Source: Perognathus longimembris pacificus (taxonomy: Eukaryota; Chordata; Mammalia; Rodentia; Heteromyidae). From it: a DNA stretch of 64,000 nucleotides. Shown one piece after another: positions 37,516-48,892 of the stretch (within the stretch, counting starts at the first letter, position 1; every line of letters begins with the position of its first letter). Below the pieces are notes generated by a model, which saw only the letters and a list, made by a program, of their open reading frames with translations, was not told the DNA's origin and did no database searches. The stretch is from contig NC_063174.1 in assembly GCF_023159225.1 (NCBI RefSeq), forward strand, positions 41,904,191-41,968,190, given 5' to 3'. Position numbers and translations under genes: made by a program.

Positions 37516-38148
37516 GCCTCCAGGGATGGGGAGGCAGCGGGCACCTGCCTGTGCCACTGCCCGAGCTGGTGCATTACAGAGAGGAGAAACACATCTTCCC
37601 GCGGGGCTTTCTGTAGACCTAGGGAGGACCTGATCTGTGCGTGAAACACCCCCAGGCTGTGGGCCTCGAGGACTTGAAGGCATTCATGGCAGACTCAAGT
37701 CCTTACCTCTTCCAGAGATGTAGCAAAACGCATGGAGTGTGTATTGTTCCCAGTGACACATCTGAGAGCTGGTAGTTAGTAGCATGTTGAGCCAGGCCTG
37801 GGTCTGTCTCTTTTTTCTTTCTCTTAGTCTTCTCATAGCATTAACTAATCTATTGGGTTCATTATTGGAATTAACCTGGTGCTGGATATTTTCAAATTGT
37901 ATCTAGTGCAGCTGATTTTAACAATAACTACTGTGTTCCTGGCAATAGTGTGTTCCAATTAGAAATGACCAATATTAAACTAAGAAAGATACACTTTATT
38001 TTCTAGTAGATAGAGATAAATAGCTATATCCATGTACTGTAGTTTTTCTTCGACATCAATGTTCATTGTAATGTAACTGATCATGCATTGTTGAGGTGGT
38101 CTGAATGTTCTGACATTAACAGTTTTCCATGAAAACGTTTTATTGTGT

Positions 38149-38209
38149 TTTTAATTTATTTATTAAGATGGATTCTCAGATATTTATATTTTTATTTTAT
38201 TTTTTTCTA
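38149..38209 (+). promoter_or_regulatory. FOS: AU-rich element (mRNA instability) in FOS 3' UTR
   Basis: Two overlapping ATTTA pentamers at 38154-38162 and a third at 38182-38186 are followed by a long U-rich run. In FOS mRNAs this class of ARE recruits decay factors such as TTP/ZFP36 and gives the transcript its short half-life. Position, about 100-150 nt before the poly(A) signal, matches other mammals. Confidence 0.9.
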
Positions 38210-38292
38210 CCTTGAGGTCTTTTGACATGTGGAAAGTGAATCTGAATGAAAAAAATTTAAGCATTGTTTGCTTATTGTTCCAAGACATTGTC

Positions 38293-38298
38293 AATAAA
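38293..38298 (+). terminator. FOS: FOS polyadenylation signal AATAAA
   Basis: Canonical AATAAA within tcAATAAAagc, with a T/GT-rich downstream stretch (tttgtgctcttttctttc, from about 38,322). Cleavage is expected around 38,310-38,318. Confidence 0.93.
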
Positions 38299-38316
38299 AG
38301 CATTTAAGTTGAATGC

Positions 38317-38745
38317 GACCAACTTTGTGCTCTTTTCTTTCTGGGAGTTCTGTGAGATTCTGGAAGGCGTTACTGGAGACCAGTCTGGCAAGGAGGCAAG
38401 CTCCTGGAGGAAAACACACTTCTCTGCCTGATCCCTTGTCGAAGAGGGAAAGAAACTCAGCTAGTTCTGAAATATTTTACAAATATATGTCTTCACATTT
38501 GCATTGCTTCGATTCTGCACTTACCTGTTCTGGGGCAGAGACTTGCTCTGCAACAGTTTACGTGGGAAACTCTCCTCCTTCCCTCCTCTTCCTCCTCCTC
38601 TTCTCCTACCTTCTTCCATTTTGGTAATAGTAAGGCAGGGGATATTTATACCATGTTGTGCTGATCTTAAACTTAGATAGTTTTTATGTTAAAGGGATGC
38701 TTTGAGTAAATAGAGTTAAGCACAAAATGGTTGTCAGTATAGAGT
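38317..38745. other. FOS 3' flank, no repeat seen
   Basis: CT-rich run at 38,573-38,610. No gene seen. Confidence 0.5.
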
Positions 38746-38749
38746 ATGA

Positions 38750-39140
38750 CACTTAGGTCCTTGAGCATGCTAGGCAAGCTACACTTCTAGCTCTATTTAA
38801 AAATTTTGTTTTGGTAATACTAGGGTTTGAACTCAGGGTCTTGTATTTGGTAGACAGGTACTCTACAACTTGAACCACAATCTTACCATTTCTCCTACTT
38901 TTTTCTTTTTTTTTTTTCTCTCGGTGCTGGTACTGGAGCTTGAACTTCAGGCCTAGGTGCTATCTTATTTGCTCAAGGCTAGCCCTCTTCCACTTGAGCC
39001 ACAGCTCCACTCTTTTGCTGGTTAATTGGAGATAAGATTCTCAGAGAGACTTTCCTGCCTGGGCTGGCTTTGAACTAGAATCCTCAGATCTCAGCTTCCT
39101 GAGTAGCTACTATTACAAGAACGAGCCACTGGCACTAGGT
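38750..39140 (-). mobile_element. ID fragments and B1-Geo SINE
   Basis: ID-like scraps at 38,760-38,890, then a full reverse B1-Geo at 38,905-39,140. First SINE downstream of FOS. Confidence 0.8.
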
Positions 39141-40080
39141 CCTAAGCTCCTACTTTAAACTCTTTTCTCCAACTCATGTGCTAGGTTCGTCCTACCTTAA
39201 AGGCAAAAAAGGTTGGGATGAATGACTTTCTCAATATTCTGTCATGGGGATTAAAATCTTAATACTTTCTGCCTAACCCTTCAGGCTGAACTGCCTCTGA
39301 ATATTTGGTTTGGTTTTCTCTTGGTTAAAAAAACCCAAAATTTATTTCCAGTCTTCAACTGTAATACATACACATTTTTTATCCTATTTCATTCTTAAGA
39401 GGAAAGGGGTCTATCTCCTATCCCTTAGCAAAATGAGAATCATATTTTCTGAAGTTGCTTTAATATCATATACTTCCATTCAGTTTACCCCAGGGAGAGA
39501 AGAAGCTAGTTCTGAGAATTGAAAAGCACACAATAGCTGATCTTTCTGTAAATAAAAAGTTACATAATAGCTCAATAAGGAGAAGCCAACATGACTCTGG
39601 ACAAGCTATAACATAGAAACCTTATCATCTCAAAGAACATGACCTTTGTCTGCGACACCTCTGGTAATGGGCCACTTACACGCACACCTACAAACCACAA
39701 AGAAAGGAACCAGTGTCCTTCCACCCCTGCTCAGAGGCTGATTTCCACGCACAGTCTGGAAGGGAAGCGGCAAAGCCAGGCCTCTAATGTTTTTCTAATG
39801 AAAAAGCACCAAATTGTTTGCTTAGTGGGTGTGGTAAATGGGGTATCACAGTGGGTCAAGTTAAAAGTTTTGATCAAAAATGACAGTCCCATTAAGCTCT
39901 CACCCATGTTCTCCTTGCTTCTCCCACAATAACTGACAGGCACTTAAAGGCTTACTTATGGCTCTTTCGAGCACTCATACATCACACACCACTTGCATAT
40001 TGTTTTTGTCAGTGTTGCAATCATGAAAGTAGCTTTAGACTTGCTGTTTGCTGTTCACAGAGTAAATAGCCTATACCCTT
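39141..40080. other. Intergenic, no gene seen
   Basis: Unique DNA between the downstream SINE and the duplicated block. The 97-codon forward frame at 39,639-39,932 has no recognisable domain. Confidence 0.45.
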
Positions 40081-40084
40081 TAAA

Positions 40085-40235
40085 TATGACCTTAACAAAT
40101 ACAGTATTAACATCGCCAACCCAGATCTGAACTAACAAGGTAATAAAATGGGTACGGAACCCATCTGGTTCCCTTAATAACAACCTAGGAAGGAGATCCC
40201 ATAGACAGACAGCAGGTGGACCTCCATCTCTGGAC
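40085..40235 (+). repeat. Diverged local duplication, copy 1
   Basis: Shares ordered blocks with copy 2 at 40,718-40,893: tgacct..aa.tacag.atta, cagatctgaactaacaagg, cccttaataacaacc and ctggacctccatc-type ends (here gtggacctccatc). Confidence 0.65.
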
Positions 40236-40384
40236 ATTGATCTGATGGGGGAATCCCATAACTGGCCTCTGGCAGTCCCATGTTTCACTGCAGATGCAGA
40301 GCATTCTTTCCCTTTGACAGCATGGTACAGACCCTTCCTCTCGCTCACTGCAGCCCATGCTGCTCCATCAGCAAAATACATCAA

Positions 40385-40612
40385 AGCAAGCCAGGAGCTT
40401 GTCTGTAATCCTGACTCCTCAGGAGGCTGAGATCTGACAATCAAGGTTTGAAGCCAGCCCAGGAAGAAAAGTACACGAGACTGTACTCTCCAATTAACCA
40501 CCAAGAAAGCAGGAGGTGGAGCTGTGGCTCAAGCGGTAGAACACCAGCCTTGAGTGAAAAAGCTAAGGGAGAGCATCTGGCCCTGAGTTCAAACCCTAGT
40601 ACCAGTACCATA
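40385..40612 (+). mobile_element. B1-Geo composite SINE
   Basis: Forward copy lying between the two duplicated blocks. Confidence 0.82.
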
Positions 40613-40717
40613 TATATGGAGCTCCAGAGGTGGGGCGGGGGAGCTCTTTTTAACAGGGTTTTCAGAGGTTATGTGGAATCCTATATGAGGGAGTTCAGAG
40701 GGTAACAATTCTTTAAA

Positions 40718-40893
40718 AATGACCTAAATACAGAATTAATATTACCAACACCTAGATCTGAAATAACAAGGTTTTTTAAAAAAAAAAGAAAAAGAAAAAA
40801 AGCTTGAAAGGCACCCAGGTGGCTCCCTTAGCAACAAGCCAAGAAAGAGCTGCCCAGCTACAGAGCAGCTGGACCTCCATCCAGAAGGATGGA
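40718..40893 (+). repeat. Diverged local duplication, copy 2
   Basis: Partner of 40,085-40,235. It carries an extra A-rich insertion (40,774-40,801, AAAAAGAAAAAG) in the middle. Confidence 0.65.
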
Positions 40894-41110
40894 ATGGTAA
40901 GATGGATACCCTGCCACTTTCATGGTCTCAAGAAGAGAAAGGATCAAGATTCATTGCATTCATATGCTCCTTTGTTGAATTTCAACTCCTTTGTACAACT
41001 ACTTGAAGATTAAAAATGAAATAAAATGAAGAGAAAGGAATTCCTTCTTTCTCTGGAGGGGACTCTTTCCAAACCGACTTTCATGAATGACTGATATTGG
41101 AAATGTTAGG

Positions 41111-41161
<51 letters not shown>

Positions 41162-41385
41162 CACATGAGAGATGCACATGTACTGGAGCTTGAATTTAGG
41201 GCCTGGGTGCGTTCCCTTGCTTGTTTGCTCAAGGCTGGCACTCTACCATTTGAGGCACAGCTCCACTTTGTTGGTAATTGGAGGTAAGAGTCCCTTGGAT
41301 TTTCTTCCCTGGGCTAGTTTAAACATGGGATCCTCAGATCTCAGCTTCCCGAGTTATCTAGTTATAGGCACGATCCACCGGAGCC
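41111..41385 (-). mobile_element. (TG)24 and B1-Geo SINE
   Basis: TG run at 41,112-41,158 directly at the 3' end of a reverse B1-Geo (41,160-41,385). Confidence 0.85.
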
Positions 41386-41985
41386 GGGTGTTTGTATGTT
41401 AAGGGGATTTCACATCTTTCATCTGGCTACAAACACTACTCCACCTCTACCCTTGCTTCCTGGAGGTTCTCCCTGTAGTTCTGCCCCAAATTATCTCTGC
41501 CAATCCAACCTCTAAGAGAATGCATTGCTTCTGGTTCAAAATTAATTTTAGATGGAAAAGTGTAAAAGAGAACCACTTCTCTGTAGGACGGTGGATTGTG
41601 AATTCCATCTTGTCTTTGCACACCAATGCATCTTTGTAGTTATCAAAATGAAAGGGTCACATTTAACAGTTTGTTCTAATAATAGTCATCTTGTATGAAC
41701 AGCTATTTCCATGTGTGAGTGAAAGTAAATCAATTATGCTCTCGTGAATTAATGGACAAAGAGGAGACTCCGGCCCCGGGAAGTTCTAGCATGGTCACTC
41801 TTAAGGAAATTTTCAGTTTGAGTGTTTCTCAAGACAAAACAAAATCAAATCAACCTTTTCAGTGTGAATGAGACACCCTCCAAATAGAGAATCACCAAAT
41901 TTCAAAAAAAAACCAAACAAACCAAAAAACTAAATGAGACAGGAGCATCTCTGTCTCTCTTTGTGTTTCTCTTTTTGTGCCAATA
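41386..41985. other. Intergenic, no gene seen
   Basis: Unique DNA with A-rich runs at 41,900-41,935. Confidence 0.5.
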
Positions 41986-41987
41986 TG

Positions 41988-42085
41988 GGACCTGGGCTCT
42001 TTCCCTTAGCTTTTTTGCTCAAGGCTGGCACTCTACCACTTGAACCAGCTCCACGTTCTCCTTGTGGCTGGTTATCTGCAATATC
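41988..42085 (-). mobile_element. B1-Geo fragment
   Basis: Only the Geo half and a little of the linker remain (gctcaaggctggcactctac). Confidence 0.7.
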
Positions 42086-42319
42086 CAATCTAGGTTTACT
42101 TTTCCTTAAAAAAAAAAATCTGTTCCTTACTACTGAGTAGTCCCTTTTTTGTCTTGATCACATCTGGGTTCTGCTTCTTAAGTTTGTTGAGTGAATAAAA
42201 ACGTGTGAACTAGTGCAGAGGAAGATCACAAAAAAAAAAAGGTCTCAAAGGAGATGGCTGGAACTTAGAAATAAAAATTGAGAACTTCATCAACTTTTTG
42301 AGGGGAAGAAAAGAAACCT

Positions 42320-42470
42320 ATTGAGTTGTGGTGTAGCTGGTGTACAGCAACTGCCTAGAATGCACAGGGGGTTGGGTTCAATGAACACGTTGTTATGTGT
42401 GTGTGTGTGTGTACATATGTATACATATTATGTATATAATCTATATAGTGAATATAGTGTATGTATATAT
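42320..42470 (+). mobile_element. ID fragment and TG/AT microsatellite
   Basis: ID-like at 42,322-42,385; (TG)n at 42,394-42,412, then TATA/TGTA-rich to 42,470. Confidence 0.6.
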
Positions 42471-42890
42471 TCCTGGTAAGGGCTCTACAATTAGAATGAG
42501 AAACTAGCTAATACAGGAAATAATTTTAAGGTCCCTAAAAATATAAGCAAGCTGCAGGCACTCCTTGACTAATTATAGTTTGAGGAATTGTTTTAACATC
42601 AAATGCAGAGTGGATATGTATGTAAATCTAAGTATAGTATCTTCAAAAAAAACACTGATACAAAATTTTTCAGAGCACAACACAAATCCATTTGTAATCA
42701 CTGGTTCCTTTCAATCTATGACAAATGAGAAAACCTGTAATCTAGCCTATGAATGGAAGAATCGGGGATACCCACTATCATTGTCAATATCAATATTATT
42801 ACAATCATTTGGCAAGAGGATAATCAGACCTGAGGAGAAGCGGGTAGAAAATAAGAGGCATTGAGTCTTTGGACAGACTTTTTTTTTTAA
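42471..42890. other. Intergenic, no gene seen
   Basis: The 99-codon forward frame at 42,565-42,864 has no recognisable domain. Confidence 0.45.
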
Positions 42891-42899
42891 ATTTTGGGT

Positions 42900-43112
42900 T
42901 GTTGTTGTTATTTGCCAGTACTGGGGATTGAACTCAGGGCCCGAGGACTGTCTCTCAGCTTCCTTTTTTTGCTCAAGGCCAGCATTCTACCACTCGAGCC
43001 ACAGTGCCACTTCCAGCCTTTTCTGTTTATGTGGTACTGAGGAATGGAACCCTGGGCTTCATGCATGCTAGGCAAGCACTCTACAGCTAAGCCACATTCC
43101 CAGCCCCTTTTG
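42900..43112 (-). mobile_element. IDL-Geo SINE
   Basis: Reverse, full-length; older ID half (gcatgctaggcaagcactct). Confidence 0.9.
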
Positions 43113-43327
43113 TTATTATTTTGAACAGGAATAAGCAACCAAAACATAAACCTGTTTAGTTATAGCACAATTCATATCCATGTTTTCATAATTCACTTAT
43201 GAAGTAAAGATGGCTGCTTTCCTTCATCTAAGAAGCACTGTTAGTTTCTCAAGGGCATAGAGAAGAAGGGGCTCCTGTTCCAAGGAGGCTGCCTAGCCAT
43301 CAGTTAAGAAGTTCTCTTTCTACTTCC

Positions 43328-43850
43328 AGCTCTTGGTGCTTTGGCTTAGCTCAGTCAGGTGATTAGGAAGGCTGAGCACTCACAGGTGGGTTTAATTGTA
43401 GGTTACATTAGAAGTATGCCTAAGATCTAGGGTTATAGTTCTGTGGTGCTGGGCTTAACTAGTATTTGTGAGGCCCTAGGTTTGATTCCCAGCATCATAA
43501 ACAAACAACATTAGCGGCCCATGTGAAGAGGACTCTGTTACAAAGGCCCAGAGAAGATAGTTGGACTTTTATGTTAAAGATGAATGGTCCCAGCCAGGCT
43601 GTGGTGGCTCATGCCTGTAATCTCAGCTACTCAGAAGGCTGTGGTCTAAAGGACAGCAATCTGAAGCCAATCCAAAGCAAAAAAAGTCTATAAGACTTCA
43701 TCTCAATCATCCAACAAAAAGCTGGGCTAGAGGTATGGCTCAAGAAGCAGAGTACTGCTGTGAGCAAAAAGGCCAAGGCCTGGAGTTCAAGCTGGAATTC
43801 TTCCATCCCCCCCCCCCCACCACCCCCGCCCAGCACAAAAGAAGGTAATT
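43328..43850 (+). mobile_element. Degraded B1-ID and a B1-Geo SINE
   Basis: 43,328-43,505 looks like a diverged B1-ID. 43,590-43,845 is a forward B1-Geo whose tail region contains C12-type runs (43,808-43,820). Confidence 0.7.
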
Positions 43851-44022
43851 GGCCCGGGTCCTGCTACATATACTTTAAAGGACAATTTGTGGTCAGATCT
43901 ACATAAACAATGATTCAATTTTAGGTTTTTAGTCAGTTAGATGATTGACCAAATCATCACAGCAAAATTAATCAAGACAGTTAATTCAGATGATAATCTA
44001 GATTTGAGGAACTAGATCCAAA

Positions 44023-44180
44023 AGAGTAGAGTACTCCAGAGCATAGATTTAGTTTTGAATCCTGGCTCCTTCATCTCAGGTAAATGAACCACTCTACATC
44101 TTAGTTTTCCCATCTGTAAAATACAGGCAATTATATCCACCTCTTGGGATTGTTGTGAGCATTAAGTAAGTCGTGTGTGA
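44023..44180 (+). mobile_element. MIR relic
   Basis: Forward MIR: ttttgaatcctggctccttc, gttttcccatctgtaaaata and gggattgttgtgagcattaa are clear. Confidence 0.88.
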
Positions 44181-45020
44181 AGTGATTATTATTGATCCTG
44201 AGCCCACAGAACTATGGTAGAAGGGTTGGCTGTCATCATATTTGTAAGTTAGGGAGACACGGGTTACAGGAGCTAGCCTGGGTTTCATTTTATACAATAA
44301 AATGTTCCTGATGATCTACACTGTATTAAATAGGTCGGATTCAGATGTGAGAAGGACAAGTGTTTTCAAAGAGTTTGTAGTGGAGTAAGCAAGAAAGAAA
44401 TGCAAATGTATGCAATGTAAATACAATTAACAATGGAAAGGAACAAGCTAGGGGGATGGAAAGAAGGTGAAGCATTCTCTTTGAGGGAGTTTCTGGGGTG
44501 GCCAGTGAGCTGTGCTTCTCAGGTGGGTGGTGTTTGCTCAATGAGCCAGTGGCAGGATGGAGAGATGCAAGGCACTGAACCACTGTAAAGGCACAGACTC
44601 ATAAAACAATGAGTTTGGTTTTGCTAGACCATAAAATGTGTAGGGTGGGGCAAAGGGGTGGAGAGGTGGGGAGGTAAATTACAGAACACCACAAAAGTAC
44701 ATTGGATTTCGTTGACATCAACACTGCAGCATCAAAGTGGAGAGAGCTGGAGATGGGTCAGGAAGAGGTAACTGTGGCCAGATCACCGAGAGCTTGGTAT
44801 TTATTTAGCTCAGTTGTGTCAAGGCTGAGCCAAGGCAGTGGTGATGGAATGGAGAGGGAACAAGAGGTAATTAGGGGGTAGGGCTGTCGGGACTTGGTGA
44901 CTGCACGGAGATGGGAGGCAAGGGCGAGGGAGGAATCCACGCTTACTCCCAACTTCACCAGGCTTGACACAAATGCTGGTTGGAGTTTTCCCCAATGACT
45001 TTGGGACTATAGAAAGTCGG
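44181..45020. other. Intergenic; possible old LINE relic
   Basis: 44,335-44,450 resembles the old relic with gtttgtagtggagtaagcaa. 44,640-44,990 is G-rich unique DNA. No gene seen. Confidence 0.4.
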
Positions 45021-45024
45021 CAGA

Positions 45025-45250
45025 GCATTGGTAGCTCACACCTATAATCCTAGCTGTTCAGGAGGCTGGGATCTAAGGATTATAGTTTGAAGCCAACCTG
45101 GGCCTGTAAATCTGTGAAACTCTTAGTTCCAATTAACCAGCAAAAGACAGGAAGTGGAGGTGTGGCCGAGAGGTAGAGTGCCAGTCTTGATCAGGAAAAA
45201 AGTGAAGGGAAAGTGCTCAGGACACTGGGCCTCTGTACTGGCACACTCAT
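45025..45250 (+). mobile_element. B1-Geo composite SINE
   Basis: Forward copy ending in CA-rich DNA. Confidence 0.8.
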
Positions 45251-45480
45251 GTGTACACACCCACCCACACCCTGCCTCTGACCCCCCCACCCCAGGACAG
45301 CCCAGGTTTGGGGGATACAGAGGAAAATCCCATGAGGGATATTTAGGTTTACAACATCTGTGGGATGTGCAGGGGAGCCAGAAGCGATTGCTCAATAGAA
45401 GTTGTCTCATGGAGCTTATAGGGCTTATCTGAAGGCTCGGGGTTGGGATAGAACCTGGAGCTCTGGGATAAAATATTGAT
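45251..45480. other. Intergenic, no gene seen
   Basis: Unique DNA after a CA/CCC-rich start. Confidence 0.45.
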
Positions 45481-45832
45481 GATGGCTAATATTTCACAGA
45501 TGCCTGCTTTGTGCCAGCCCGTGATATGTATTTTACAGGAAATTCCAAATCACAGACCATTATTTGCTTTGCTAATCAATGTACCTCTAGCAACTGGTAC
45601 ATAAAGGGCACACAATCGCTGTCGCGTCCAATGGGTATGCTTATTTAGTCCTCACCCAGTCCTATGGGCAGGCAGTGTTAGTGTCCTCATTTTACATGGT
45701 GATCTAAGCAAGACTGGGGCTGGGCACCCATGGCTCACACCTATAATCCTAGTTGTTCAGGAGGCTGAGTCTGAGGATCATGGTTCAAAGCCAGCCTGGG
45801 CAGAAAAGTCTGTGAGACTCTTATCTCCAATT

Positions 45833-45866
<34 letters not shown>

Positions 45867-46075
45867 CTAAGGCTCAAGTGGTAGACAGCTAGCCTTGAAC
45901 ACAAATCCTCAGAGATAGTTCCCAGACCCAGAGTTCAAGCCTGGGGGGGGGGGGGTGTAGAGAAGGGAAAGGAAGACTGAATAAGCTCTCCAAGGACACA
46001 AACTGATATGTAGTAGGTCTGAGCTCTGAATCTGAGACTATGACTTTAAAGCCCAAAATGCTTAATTATATTACC
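45481..46075. mobile_element. MIR relic (reverse) split by a B1-Geo SINE (+)
   Basis: MIR parts at about 45,665-45,714 (gtcctcattttacatggtga) and 45,968-46,070 (gctctccaaggacacaaact). The SINE spans 45,715-45,962 with an internal (CA)14 at 45,836-45,862 and a G12 run near 45,943. Confidence 0.72.
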
Positions 46076-46194
46076 AGAATTCATGATGTACTTGGGTGAC
46101 CTAACCCCTCTGAGACAATTTCCTATTCCTGGTCAGTTATTGAGATTACTACTGAATTTGTATAACATGTATGTAAACTTCATTAAAAATGATC

Positions 46195-46440
46195 TCTTAG
46201 CTAGGCACCGAGTGGCTCATACCTGTAATCCTAGCTATCCAGGTGGCTAAGATCTGAGGATTATTATTCAAAGACAACCCAGGCAGGAAAGTCCAGAAGA
46301 CTCTTATGTCCAATAAACAACTAAAATACCAGAAGTGGAATTGTGGCCCAAGTGAAAGAATGCTAACTTTAAGCAAAGAAAAAGAAAAGGTCAGGGATAG
46401 TACCTAAGCCCCTCACACCACATATAACATAATAAAAGGT
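46195..46440 (+). mobile_element. B1-Geo composite SINE
   Basis: Forward diverged copy. Confidence 0.82.
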
Positions 46441-46497
46441 TCCTTCATAAAACACTGTATTTCACATAGAGGTGAACTGTTTAAAAAACTTTTTGTT

Positions 46498-46640
46498 TCA
46501 TTTTGGTGGTACTAGGGCTTGAACTCAGAGCCTGGTGCTTGGGTATCCTACCTCTTGAGCCATGTCCCAGTTCTCCTTTAATTTTTTTTCATAAAGCATT
46601 AATAAAATGTTTTATTTTTAAGCAGTTGTACAAAGGAGTT
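46498..46640 (-). mobile_element. SINE scrap and LINE-1 3' UTR scrap
   Basis: Reverse Geo/ID-like piece to 46,575, then agcagttgtacaaaggagtt typical of L1 3' ends near 46,622-46,645. Confidence 0.5.
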
Positions 46641-46829
46641 TCAACTAATATCTTAATGAGGAAAAACCGTAAAACAGAACAAAAACAAATCTTAGTGTCA
46701 TGTTTTCTATCCAAAGACATTAAAAAACTAGCTTTCCCTATCCATCCTTACTGAAACTTTATTTGTAGTCATAAAATAAGGGCCAGTTTAAAGACTTAAG
46801 AATCATTTAAATCTTTTAAAACAGATTAA

Positions 46830-47055
46830 ATAGCTGGGCATTGGTTGCTCATGCCTGTAATCCTGGCTACTCAGGAGGCTGAGGTCTAAGAAGTGAAGTT
46901 CAAAGACAACCTGGGCAGAAAAGTCTGCAAGATTCATCTCTAATTAATCAGCAAAAGGCAGAAGTGAAGGTGTTGCAGACACCAGCTTTGAGTGGAAAAA
47001 GCCAAGCAAGAGCTAGAGTTCAAGCCCTAGTGCTAGCACAAAAGAATCACAAACC
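46830..47055 (+). mobile_element. B1-Geo composite SINE
   Basis: Forward copy with a deletion in the Geo half, followed by an A/C-rich run to about 47,095. Confidence 0.8.
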
Positions 47056-47095
47056 AAAAAAACAGAAACAAAACAAAAACCCCAAACAACAAAAC

Positions 47096-47635
47096 CAACT
47101 CCCAAGAATAATCAGGCTAGCAAGAAGGTACTCAATACTTATTTTCTTTATTTCAAGCAACCAAATACATACACAAACATATATTGACAAAGCAAACGCT
47201 ATAAGTTTAGGAGGGATGCAGAAAAAAACTATGATATTTACACTGATTATAGTAACCCTAAAAAAGTAGTGCAATCTTCAAACAGCACTCCTAGTTATTA
47301 TAACAATTGGCTTCCAGTAGAAACTCAGCTATCTGCCTTAATTTAAGAGTAAGTTTGTAATGGTTGAGAAAAATCTAAGATTGCTTTGGTTTCTATGTGC
47401 ATCCAATCCCTATACGAAGGAGACTAACATTAATCAGATTTCACTGTAAAGACAAAGACCAAGAAATGGAAAGTTGCCTAAACAGTTGTATTACTGTATA
47501 TGACCACTTGGGAGTTCTGCTTAGTGCTCGAATTTTTAGAAACTTAGCGCAGTGTTGTGTCTAGTCAGGTAATTTGGCGAATGCAAATTTTAGTGAATAA
47601 ACAAAACATTTTTACTAGATTTCAATGTTCTCTTT
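47096..47635. other. Intergenic, AT-rich, no gene seen
   Basis: Unique DNA. Confidence 0.5.
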
Positions 47636-47637
47636 TC

Positions 47638-47842
47638 TTTTTGTAAGTCCTGGAGGTTGAACTCAGGGTCTGGGTACTGTTTCTGAGCTTCTTTTTGCTC
47701 AAGGCTAGCACTCTACCACTTGAGCCACAGGGCTACTTCTGGCCTTTTCTGTTTCTGTGGTACTGAGGAATTGAACCCAGGTCTTCATGCATGTTAGGCA
47801 AGCATTTTACCACTAAGCCTCATTCCTAGCTCTCAATGTTTT
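47638..47842 (-). mobile_element. IDL-Geo SINE
   Basis: Reverse full-length copy. Confidence 0.9.
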
Positions 47843-47884
47843 CTTTAAAATGGAAAATTCCTTAATTTTTTTTTAAACCTCAGG

Positions 47885-48235
47885 CCCAAGCTGGGCTTGG
47901 TGGTATATGCCTATAATCCTAGCTATTGCTGTAGGCGTAGTGGAAGGATGGTAATCTGTGGTGTGCCCAGAGTGAAAACTGGGAGACAGTATCTGAAAAA
48001 TAACTGGTGGCATGGCACAAGTGGAGAGTGCCTGCAGGTCCTGAGTTCAAACCCCAGAACTGCCTCCCCAAAATAAACAAAAGCAACAAGAAACATTAAA
48101 AGATAAGCTAGGCTTGAGAGCGAGCCTCTGAAATCCTAAGCACTTGCGGGGTATGAAGCAGGGGAATTGAGAGTTCAAAGCCAGCCTTGATTACCTATCA
48201 AGACCTTGTCTAAAAAATAAATTCCCAAACAAACA
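47885..48235 (+). mobile_element. B1-ID composite then B1
   Basis: 47,885-48,075 is B1-like plus a short tRNA-like half. 48,105-48,230 is a forward B1 with an AAACAAAC tail. These are the last SINEs before the CpG block. Confidence 0.7.
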
Positions 48236-48436
48236 AACGAACAATCAAAAGCCCAACTAAACGGCAATGGAGGAAACAGAGGTCTCATCAGTTGACCTCT
48301 ATACTGCACTATACTGGCTAACTCCTCTTGGGAGGCCAAGGAAACACTCTCTCAAGGTGTCACACACTGCTCCAAATACTTTTTCCTTAAAGAGGAAAAA
48401 GTCACAACAGCTTGGCAAGGTAAGTCCTGCCATGGT

Positions 48437-48530
48437 TCTTATTTTCTAGATAATCACAGTGTGGGGTGCAGAAAGGTGACCTGCTCAAGGTCATCCGGCT
48501 GGGGGCGCAGGCAACAGGGCCACTGGTGAA
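48437..48530 (-). mobile_element. MIR relic at the edge of the CpG block
   Basis: gcagaaaggtgacctgctca and aggtcatccggctgg are reverse MIR core, GC-shifted. Confidence 0.7.
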
Positions 48531-48854
48531 GAAAAACTCTCTTCTCTCCCCGCCTGGGCTCCGTGGGCTCCCCGGGGGGTGAGACTCGCGGTGCTCTGGG
48601 GGGGAGGGGACTCGGGGTGCTCCCCCGGAGTCCCCTCCTCCACTTCCCGCATCCTTGCCACGCCCCCGCCGGACTCCGCCAGGCCCTGCCGGCCTTTCCC
48701 GGCTTCCGGCCCTTTGCTCCAGGCCGGGTCGCCGGGGCCGGCGGTGCCAGGAGCCCGCGCGCCCTCTGTTTACTGTTTGGTTTCCAGGGTGACACGTAGG
48801 CGCCGTCAGCGCCGCCCGTCAGCGGCCCCGCAGCGTTGCCCGCACCCGGCGCCG

Positions 48855-48892
48855 TGACGTCTGCCCACCGCTTCCGCTCTGCCCATATTTGG
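48855..48892 (+). promoter_or_regulatory. CRE + Ets + perfect CArG box cluster (second SRE-like element)
   Basis: CRE-like TGACGTCT at 48855-48862, CTTCCG (Ets CGGAAG on the other strand) at 48871-48876, and CCATATTTGG, a perfect CArG box, at 48883-48892. The Ets-to-CArG gap is 6 bp. This spacing and content resemble the FOS promoter SRE/CRE logic and suggest SRF-TCF and CREB input. Known mouse Fos enhancers include one some 11-12 kb downstream, which this may correspond to (inference). Confidence 0.65.
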
